Shown here: positions 58,240 through 64,000 of the stretch, one piece after another
Layout of the letters: each line of letters opens with the position of its first letter
Numbering within the stretch: position 1 is the first letter of the stretch
Assembly: GCF_904061905.1 (NCBI RefSeq)
Contig: NZ_CAJFCI010000045.1
Location: forward strand, 1-64,000
Direction: 5' to 3'
Length of the DNA stretch: 64,000 bases
Source of the DNA: Zestomonas carbonaria
Lineage (GTDB): Bacteria; Pseudomonadota; Gammaproteobacteria; Pseudomonadales; Pseudomonadaceae
Made by a program: the position numbers and the translations under genes
Notes under the pieces: model-generated
Database searches by the model: none
The model's input: only the letters and a program-made list of their open reading frames with translations
What the model was told of the DNA's origin: nothing

Positions 58240-60327
58240 ATGCCTGTCTTCGTTCGTCCTTTCCGGGCGCAGTCGCGCCTGCCTCGTTCATTCGTTCCCT
58301 TCACTTTCCGGCGCCTGTGCTGGTCGGTCCAGGCCGCTTTGCTCGGCACCCTGGCCGCGCCGCTGCACGCCGATGAGCTTGTCGCCGACGAGTTGCAACT
58401 GACGCCGCTGGTGATCACCAGCGTGGCGCCCGAGTCGCCGCTGACCGTGGTCACCGATCCCCGCCAGCCGCGTCAGCCGGTACCGGCCAGCGACGCCGCC
58501 GACTACCTGAAGACCATTCCCGGTTTCGCCGCGGCTCGTAGCGGTGGGGTCAATGGCGATCCGGTGTTTCGTGGCCTGTTCGGTTCGCGGCTGAAGTTGC
58601 TGACCAACGGCGGCGAGATGCTCGGCGCCTGCCCTGGACGCATGGATGCGCCGAGCTCCTATATCAGCCCGGAAAGCTACGACCGCCTGACGGTGATCAA
58701 GGGCCCGCAGACCGTGCGCTGGGGCCCCGGCGCCTCGGCGGCGACGGTGCTCTTCGAGCGCGAGCCGGAGCGCTTCGAGAAACCGGACTGGCGCCTCGAT
58801 GCCCGCCTGCTGGGCGGTTCCAACGGCCGTTTCGACCGTGCCCTGGATGCCGCTGCCGGTAGCCAGGAAGGCTACGTCCGGCTGCTGGCCAACCGTTCGC
58901 AGTCCGACGATTACCAGGACGGCGATGGCGACCGGGTGCCATCGCGCTTCGACAAGTGGAACACGGACGTGGTGCTCGGCTGGACCCCGGACGCCGACAC
59001 CCTGTTGGAGCTGAGCGCGGGTGGTGGCGACGGCGAGGCGCGCTACGCCGGGCGCGGCATGGACGGGGCGCAGTTCAAGCGCGAAAGCCTGGGCCTGCGC
59101 CTGGTCAAGTCCCACCTCGGCGACGTGCTGGATGAGATCGAGGCGCAGGTCTACTACAACTACGCCGACCACGTGATGGACAACTACAGCCTGCGCACGC
59201 CGTCCGGCCATGGAATGATGGGCATGCCGATGGCGCATGCCGTCGACCGTCGTACCCTCGGCGGGCGTCTGTCGGCGACCTGGCGCTGGGATGGCGTCGA
59301 ACTGGTCGGCGGGGTCGATGCGCAGCGCAACGAGCATCGCGGGCGCATGGGGATGGGGATCGACACCTACCGCGACCAGCCCTGGGAAAAGGACGCGGCG
59401 CTCCACAACTACGGTGCCTTCGGCGAACTGACCTGGTTCGTCGCCGAGCAGGGCCGGCTGATCGGCGGCCTGCGCCTGGACCGTGCCTCGGCCAAGGATT
59501 ACCGCCAGCGTATCGGTTCCGGGGCCAACCCGAGCGCTGGCGATACCCGCAACGACACCCTGTCCAGTGGCTTCGTGCGTTACGAGCACGACCTCGCCGA
59601 TTCGCCGACCACCCTGTACGCCGGCCTCGGCCATGCGCAGCGCTTCCCCGATTACTGGGAACTGTTTTCGCCGACCAACGGTCCGGCCGACACGGCCAAC
59701 GCCTTCGTCGGCGTCGATCCGGAAAAGACCACCCAGCTCGACGTCGGTGCCCAGTTCCAGGGCGAGAAGCTGGATGCCTGGGTGTCCGCCTATGCCGGCG
59801 AGGTGCGCGACTACATCCTGTTCGACTATAGCGAGGGACGCTCGCGGGCGCGCAACGTCACGGCGCGGATCGCCGGTGCCGAACTGGGCGCGGGCTATCC
59901 GTTGGCGGAGAACTGGAAAGGGGAGGCGAGCCTGGCCTACGCCTGGGGCGAGAACCGCACGGATCGGCGCGCCTTGCCGCAGATTCCGCCGCTGGAGGCG
60001 CGCTTCGGCCTGACCTACGAGCGGGGCGACTGGAGTGCCGCCGGCCTGTGGCGCCTGGTGGCGGCGCAAGGGCGTATCGCCGAGGGCCAGGGTAACGTGG
60101 TTGGCAAGGACTTCGGGGAGAGTGCCGGGTTCGGTGTGCTGTCGTTCAACGGCGCCTACCGGTTGAGCGCCAACCTCAAGGTCAGCGCCGGCGTCGACAA
60201 CCTGCTGGACAAGGCCTACGCCGAACACCTCAACCTGGCGGGCAATGCCGGCTTCGGCTTCGCCGCCGGAGAGCGCGTCGCCGAGCCGGGAAGGACGTTC
60301 TGGACGCGCCTGGACCTGAGTTTCTGA
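58240..60327 (+). CDS. oprC: TonB-dependent copper receptor OprC
   Basis: The 695-residue outer-membrane receptor has a signal region ending near LHADE (residues 42-46), a plug domain (DYLKTIPGFAAARSGGVNGD to GPQTVRWGPGASAATV) and a 22-strand barrel ending FWTRLDLSF. The plug segment CPGRM (C131, M135) is the CxxxM copper site described for P. aeruginosa OprC, and a Met/His-rich loop HGMMGMPMAHAV follows in the barrel. The substrate is therefore copper rather than a siderophore. The start at 58240 gives a long, arginine-rich signal peptide. A GC hairpin GCCCCGCTTGTGCGGGGC follows the stop. Confidence 0.93.
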   Translation: MPVFVRPFRAQSRLPRSFVPFTFRRLCWSVQAALLGTLAAPLHADELVADELQLTPLVITSVAPESPLTVVTDPRQPRQPVPASDAADYLKTIPGFAAARSGGVNGDPVFRGLFGSRLKLLTNGGEMLGACPGRMDAPSSYISPESYDRLTVIKGPQTVRWGPGASAATVLFEREPERFEKPDWRLDARLLGGSNGRFDRALDAAAGSQEGYVRLLANRSQSDDYQDGDGDRVPSRFDKWNTDVVLGWTPDADTLLELSAGGGDGEARYAGRGMDGAQFKRESLGLRLVKSHLGDVLDEIEAQVYYNYADHVMDNYSLRTPSGHGMMGMPMAHAVDRRTLGGRLSATWRWDGVELVGGVDAQRNEHRGRMGMGIDTYRDQPWEKDAALHNYGAFGELTWFVAEQGRLIGGLRLDRASAKDYRQRIGSGANPSAGDTRNDTLSSGFVRYEHDLADSPTTLYAGLGHAQRFPDYWELFSPTNGPADTANAFVGVDPEKTTQLDVGAQFQGEKLDAWVSAYAGEVRDYILFDYSEGRSRARNVTARIAGAELGAGYPLAENWKGEASLAYAWGENRTDRRALPQIPPLEARFGLTYERGDWSAAGLWRLVAAQGRIAEGQGNVVGKDFGESAGFGVLSFNGAYRLSANLKVSAGVDNLLDKAYAEHLNLAGNAGFGFAAGERVAEPGRTFWTRLDLSF

Positions 60328-60332
60328 GGAAT

Positions 60333-60350
60333 GCCCCGCTTGTGCGGGGC
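60333..60350. terminator. Short hairpin between oprC and the mechanosensitive channel gene
   Basis: GCCCCGC-TTGT-GCGGGGC is a perfect seven-base stem placed between two converging genes. It has no T-run, so its role as a terminator is only probable. Confidence 0.5.
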
Positions 60351-60400
60351 GACAACCGGATGCGGAGGCGCGGACGGGGCTGGAAAGACCGCCCCGCCGA

Positions 60401-61663
60401 TCAGGCGGGTTCGGTCTCGTGGCGCCGGGCGCTGCTCGTCCAGGCGTGCATGTCCGCGCCGCTCGGGTGCTGGAATACCCGCAGGCCGAACTCCGGGAGG
60501 ATCGCCAGCATGTGGTCGAAGATGTCCGACTGGATCGCCTCGTAGCGTCCCCAGGCGGTGGTGGCGGTGAAGCAGTACAGCTCCAGCGGCAGGCCGTCGG
60601 CGGTGGGGGCGAGCTGGCGGACCAGCAGGGTCATGTCCTGGCGGATGTCCGGGCTCTGGCGCAGGTAGTTCTCCACATAGGCGCGGAAGGTGCCCAGGTT
60701 GGTCAGCCGGCGGGTGTTGGCCGGGTCGCGGGCATAGTCGGCCAGTTGGCTGTTCCAGTCGAGCAGCTCGTTCTGCTTGCCGATCAGGTAGCTGTCGAGC
60801 AGGCGCAGGCGGTGCAGGCGATCGATCTGCCCGGCGTCGAGGAAGCGGACGCTGGTCTGATCCAGGTACAGGCTGCGCTTGATGCGCCGGCCACCGGACT
60901 CCTGCATGCCGCGCCAGTTCTTGAACGGGTCGGTGATGAAGCGCTTGGTGGGGATGGTGGTGATGGTCTTGTCCCAGTTCTGCACCTTGACCGTGTGCAG
61001 GGCGATGTCGATCACGTCACCGTCGGCGTTGAGCTGCGGCATCTCCACCCAGTCGCCGACGCGGACGATGTCGCTGGAGCTGATCTGCACGCTGGCCACC
61101 AGCGACAGCAGGGTGTCCTGGAAGATCAGCATCAGTACCGCGGCCATGGCGCCGAGGCCGGACAGCAGGATCAGCGGCGAACGGTCGATCAGGGTCGCCA
61201 CCATCAAGACCGCGGCGATCGCGAACAGGGCGATCTTGACCACCTGGATATAGCCCTTGATCGGCTTCAGGTGGGCGTCCGGGCGGCGCTGGTAGAGGGT
61301 GTTGGCCAGGGTCAGCACGCCGCTGATCGCCAGGGCGATGGTCAGGATGATGAACGCGCCGCAGACGTTGCGCACCACGGTGACCGCGGCTTCCGGCAGG
61401 TCTGGAACCAGGGCGATGCCGGAGGACAGGATCAGCGCCGGGACGATGTTGGCCAGCCGGGCGATGATGTGCGACTGGGCGAGTTCCCGATCGTCTCCCA
61501 GCGGGCTGGCCTTGAGTGCCCGGTACAGGCCGCGTATCAGGATGCGCTTGACCACCCAGTTGGCGATCCAGGCGACCAGTACCAACAGGCTCAGGCTGAT
61601 CAGGGTATGGAATTCGGGGTAGCGCTCGAGCCATTCCAGGGCGGCGGCATACTGTGTTTTCAC
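60401..61663 (-). CDS. MscS-family mechanosensitive channel (YbdG-like)
   Basis: The 420-residue membrane protein has about five spans. The MscS-type pore helix and following beta domain are in LSGLGAMAAVLMLIFQDTLL and SDIVRVGDWVEMPQLNADGD. TIPTKRFITDPFKNWRGMQE and GGRRIKRSLYLD are typical of the YbdG/large MscS branch. It should release solutes on osmotic downshock. I chose the GTG at 61663 (VKTQYAAALEWLERY), preceded by GAGGAT, over an ATG 23 codons upstream that extends into the promoter region. It converges on oprC. Confidence 0.9.
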   Translation of the reverse strand: MKTQYAAALEWLERYPEFHTLISLSLLVLVAWIANWVVKRILIRGLYRALKASPLGDDRELAQSHIIARLANIVPALILSSGIALVPDLPEAAVTVVRNVCGAFIILTIALAISGVLTLANTLYQRRPDAHLKPIKGYIQVVKIALFAIAAVLMVATLIDRSPLILLSGLGAMAAVLMLIFQDTLLSLVASVQISSSDIVRVGDWVEMPQLNADGDVIDIALHTVKVQNWDKTITTIPTKRFITDPFKNWRGMQESGGRRIKRSLYLDQTSVRFLDAGQIDRLHRLRLLDSYLIGKQNELLDWNSQLADYARDPANTRRLTNLGTFRAYVENYLRQSPDIRQDMTLLVRQLAPTADGLPLELYCFTATTAWGRYEAIQSDIFDHMLAILPEFGLRVFQHPSGADMHAWTSSARRHETEPA

Positions 61664-61819
61664 GACGATCCTCACTTGCGGTGCAACATTGCTTGTGCGT
61701 TCGAGACCCGATTTTCCGGGTACCGTCGGCATGGAAAGCGACGTACCTTAACAAACGAAGATGACGTTTGGGCCGTGCGTTTTTCTGAAACTGACGGCGT
61801 ACCGGCATGGAGGACCGCA

Positions 61820-62230
61820 ATGAACGGATCGAAGCTTGCCTATCCCCTGGTGATCGTATTCGCCCTGCTTGCCGCTTGCACCGGGCGGGGACCGGCCGAC
61901 GAGAGCCTGCCACTGGATGAGCGCCTGGCCCGCCTGGGCTACCAGCAGGGCGAGGCGGTGGATAGCGTGCTGCGTTATCGGATCGACGACTGGCAATACC
62001 TCGACAAGCGTCACATCGTGCTCGGCGGTGGCCCGGGGCCGGCCTACCTAGTCGAGTTCCCCACGCCGTGCCGCAACCTGGCGTTCAACAACCGTATCGC
62101 CTACAGCACCACGGCTGGAGCGCTGACCCGCCTGGACAAGATCGTCTCCACCGACGCCGGCGGCTTTCCGGAGCATTGCCTGATCGGCGAGATCTACCGG
62201 CTGGACCGGGTGAAGAAGGCCAAGGAGTGA
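61820..62230 (+). CDS. Small lipoprotein (DUF6491-like)
   Basis: The 136-residue protein has lipobox LAAC (C20) after the signal MNGSKLAYPLVIVFALLAA. The mature part is a small soluble domain with two further cysteines (TPCRNLAF and PEHCLIGEI), which could form a disulphide. It resembles DUF6491 lipoproteins common in pseudomonads, function unknown. GGAGG precedes the start. It is convergent with the M23 peptidase gene, three bases apart. Confidence 0.82.
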   Translation: MNGSKLAYPLVIVFALLAACTGRGPADESLPLDERLARLGYQQGEAVDSVLRYRIDDWQYLDKRHIVLGGGPGPAYLVEFPTPCRNLAFNNRIAYSTTAGALTRLDKIVSTDAGGFPEHCLIGEIYRLDRVKKAKE

Positions 62231-62233
62231 GTC

Positions 62234-63052
62234 TCAGGGCTCGAACGCGCCGATGAAGATCGCCGGGTCGACCCGGGCGTCGTTCAGGCTGACGTTCCAG
62301 TGCATGTGCGGCCCCGTGGCGCGCCCGGTGGCGCCGACCCGGCCGACCACGCCGCCGCGCGGCAGTTGCTGGCCGAGTTGCACATCCACCTTGGACAGGT
62401 GGCAGAACATGCTGATCAGCCCCTGGCCGTGGTCGACGAATACCGTCCTGCCGTTGAAGAAATAGTCGCCAATCAGGATCACCTTGCCGGCCGCCGGCGA
62501 CTTGATCGGCGTGCCGGCGGGCACGGCGAAGTCGAGGCCGGCGTGCGGGTTGCGTTCCTCGCCGTTGAAGAAGCGGCGCACGCCGAAACGGCTGGACAGC
62601 GGGCCGTTCACCGGCTTGTCGAACAACAGGTTGCTCGGCGTACCGGGGCTGAAGAGACGGTAGGCGCTGGTCTGCTCGGCCAGTTCGCGCTCGATGCGCT
62701 TGAGGTTGGCCGGGCTCGGGTTGACCTGCTCCTTGTTCTTCAGGGTGATGTGCTGTTCCTTGTAGCGCTTGGCGCCGACCGTGAAGCTCAGTTGGCGGCC
62801 GTCCGCCTCCAGCGTCTGGCTACCCGGCTTGATGCTCAGCGGGATGCCGACCACCGCGATCCAGCGCTTGCCGTCCTCCTTGACCACCAGCACCGGCTTG
62901 CCCTGGTAGCGCGCCTTGGGAGCGACCGGGCCGTCGCCGAGTGGCACCACGGCGACGCCACCGGGTACCGGCTTGTCCAGCAGGCGGGTGAGGAAGCCTT
63001 CGGCATGGGCGGGGAGGGCGAGGCAGAGCAGCAGGGTGGCGAGCAGGCGCAT
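62234..63052 (-). CDS. M23-family peptidase (LytM/NlpD-type), periplasmic
   Basis: The 272-residue protein has a signal peptide (MRLLATLLLCLALPAHA) and a beta-rich N-terminal domain. A C-terminal zinc peptidase domain (about residues 165-272) follows. Metal ligands lie in NPHAGLDFAVP (HxxxD) and TGPHMHWNV (HxH), all intact, so it should be an active peptidoglycan endopeptidase. I recall a similar protein at PA3787. It lies upstream of the interspersed repeat next to xseA. Confidence 0.92.
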   Translation of the reverse strand: MRLLATLLLCLALPAHAEGFLTRLLDKPVPGGVAVVPLGDGPVAPKARYQGKPVLVVKEDGKRWIAVVGIPLSIKPGSQTLEADGRQLSFTVGAKRYKEQHITLKNKEQVNPSPANLKRIERELAEQTSAYRLFSPGTPSNLLFDKPVNGPLSSRFGVRRFFNGEERNPHAGLDFAVPAGTPIKSPAAGKVILIGDYFFNGRTVFVDHGQGLISMFCHLSKVDVQLGQQLPRGGVVGRVGATGRATGPHMHWNVSLNDARVDPAIFIGAFEP

Positions 63053-63137
63053 GGGGATATCCGGTTGGGGGACGCGGTTAGATACCGTTTTGTGCGTGGC
63101 TGGGCAAGTTTGGTGGTTGGAGGCGGTCGCGTTTCTT

Positions 63138-63230
63138 CTCCCAGGGGAAGAGGGTGTTGTCCGTGCCTCGTGCCGAATCCGCAACGCAGGGCAGCCCCCT
63201 CTCCCATCGGGAGAGGGCTGGGGTGAGGGG
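63138..63230. repeat. BIME/MITE-like element between M23 gene and xseA
   Basis: The left arm (CTCCCAGGGGAAGAGGG) is degenerate. The core TTGTCCGTGCC then GCCGAATCCGCAAC is like the core at 120-240. The right arm (63196-63230) ends GAGAGGGCTGGGGTGAGGGG. It is a third complete member of the family. Confidence 0.72.
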
Positions 63231-63276
63231 CGGACTTGATAACTGCACCTTACGTTTACCCATGCCCTGTAACGGT

Positions 63277-64000
63277 CTAATCGAGCAGCGACAGCGTCAC
63301 CGGCTCCAGGTGATTGTCCTCCACCCGCACCGTCAGTTCCCCTTCGCCGAGCTTCGCACTGAGCTTCTGGCCCGGATGCGCCTGCGCGGCGCTGCGGATC
63401 GCCTGGCCGCGTTCGTCGAGCAGGATGCTGTAGCCACGGCCAAGGGTCGCCAGCGGGCTGACCAGGTGGAGATTCTGTGCCAGCCCTTCGAGGCGTTGGC
63501 GCTGCTGGCGCAGTTGCATTTGTGCGGCGCGCGGCAGGCGCGTGGCCAGGGCGTCCAGGCGCTGGCGCAGCAGGCCGAGCAGGCGGCCGGGATGCTGGGC
63601 GGCGAGCCGGGCGTCCAGGCGGGCAAGTTGTTCCTGGCGGGCGCTCAGGCGCTGCTGGAAGGCGCGGCGCAGGCGCAGGTCGAGATCGTCGAGGCGCTGG
63701 GCGTGCTGGCGCAGGCGCTCGCCGGGATGGCGCAGGCGCCGGGTCGTGCCTTCCAGGCGCAGGCGCTCGCGGGCCAGATGGTCGCGCATGCGCAGCAGCA
63801 GGCGGCGCTTCAGGCTGTCCAGGCGCTGTTGCAGGTCGGAGTTGTCCGGCGCCAGCAGTTCGGCGGCGGCCGAAGGCGTCGGTGCGCGCACGTCGGCGAC
63901 GAAGTCGCTGATCGACACATCGGTCTCGTGACCGACCGCGCTGATGATCGGCGTCCGGCAGGCGGCCACGGCTCGCGCCACCGCTTCCTCGTTGAAGCAC
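63277..64000 (-). CDS. xseA: Exodeoxyribonuclease VII large subunit XseA (C-terminal part)
   Basis: This is the C-terminal 240 or so residues of XseA; the 5' end lies beyond the window. The catalytic region [20 protein letters not shown] and [12 protein letters not shown] is present. The long coiled coil ([20 protein letters not shown] and onwards) and the final [20 protein letters not shown] domain follow. Together with XseB it degrades single-stranded DNA from both ends. It is truncated by the window edge, not by mutation. Confidence 0.95.
   Translation of the reverse strand, partial: CFNEEAVARAVAACRTPIISAVGHETDVSISDFVADVRAPTPSAAAELLAPDNSDLQQRLDSLKRRLLLRMRDHLARERLRLEGTTRRLRHPGERLRQHAQRLDDLDLRLRRAFQQRLSARQEQLARLDARLAAQHPGRLLGLLRQRLDALATRLPRAAQMQLRQQRQRLEGLAQNLHLVSPLATLGRGYSILLDERGQAIRSAAQAHPGQKLSAKLGEGELTVRVEDNHLEPVTLSLLD

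Overview
The window is a stretch of ordinary Pseudomonas chromosome, most probably from the P. aeruginosa lineage but outside P. aeruginosa itself. Base composition is strongly GC-rich, and codon use is uniform from gene to gene. From isc to leuA/oprC the gene order matches what I remember of the P. aeruginosa PAO1 segment around PA3777-PA3849. The differences are a quinoprotein ethanol dehydrogenase cluster at the left end, an lrp-sbcD-sbcC operon, and many intergenic repeats that I do not associate with PAO1. I see no prophage, insertion sequence, CRISPR array or integron.

Layout. 0.1-0.6 kb: a repeat field with a duplicated gene end. 0.6-5.9 kb: a PQQ alcohol oxidation cluster (periplasmic pentapeptide protein, ExaA-like dehydrogenase; divergently, cytochrome c550, SoxYZ-like carrier, a 25-residue membrane peptide, zinc metallohydrolase). 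5.9-9.6 kb: yejK, a TAXI-type binding protein and a yjeH permease on the minus strand. 9.8-14.8 kb: an Lrp-type regulator with sbcD and sbcC, all overlapping. 15-18.8 kb: isochorismatase-type hydrolase, rlmF, SLC13/TrkA_C transporter and a small winged-helix protein. 18.8-24.6 kb: pepA, holC, a hypothetical gene and valS on the minus strand. 24.7-26.9 kb: lptF and lptG. 27.4-28.7 kb: an RDD protein, a cold-shock protein and tRNA-Leu(CAA). 28.8-34.9 kb: queA-tgt-yajC-secD-secF plus a glycine-zipper protein. 35-38.2 kb: usp, suhB, trmJ and cysE. 38.2-44 kb: iscR-iscS-iscU-iscA-hscB-hscA-fdx-iscX. 44-53.4 kb: ndk, rlmN, pilF, rodZ, ispG, hisS, a YfgM-like gene, bamB and der. 53.7-55.7 kb: methionine aminotransferase and omega-amidase. 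55.7-57.6 kb: leuA with a possible leader. 57.8-60.3 kb: a DUF2946 gene and an oprC-like copper receptor. 60.4-64 kb: an MscS-type channel, a small lipoprotein, an M23 peptidase and the C-terminal part of xseA.

How the genes work together. The left cluster should oxidise an alcohol in the periplasm and pass the electrons to cytochrome c550; the SoxYZ-like carrier and metallohydrolase are usual companions whose chemistry is unsettled. LptF/LptG, BamB, SecDF-YajC, RodZ and PilF all serve envelope assembly. The isc operon makes Fe-S clusters, which IspG and RlmN need, and carries a near-consensus IscR box for feedback. CysE supplies the cysteine used by IscS.

Most of what is unusual lies between genes: a perfect 14-copy heptamer array ending at the pepA stop codon, related heptamers in inverted orientation before ndk, and modular intergenic mosaics that recur at three loci. 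Others are terminal-inverted-repeat elements abutting ribosome binding sites, paired dyads between exaA and exaB, and an ndk -10 hexamer inside a hairpin. No wholly new multi-gene system is evident. The least understood functional unit is the quinoprotein relay cluster with its tiny membrane peptide.
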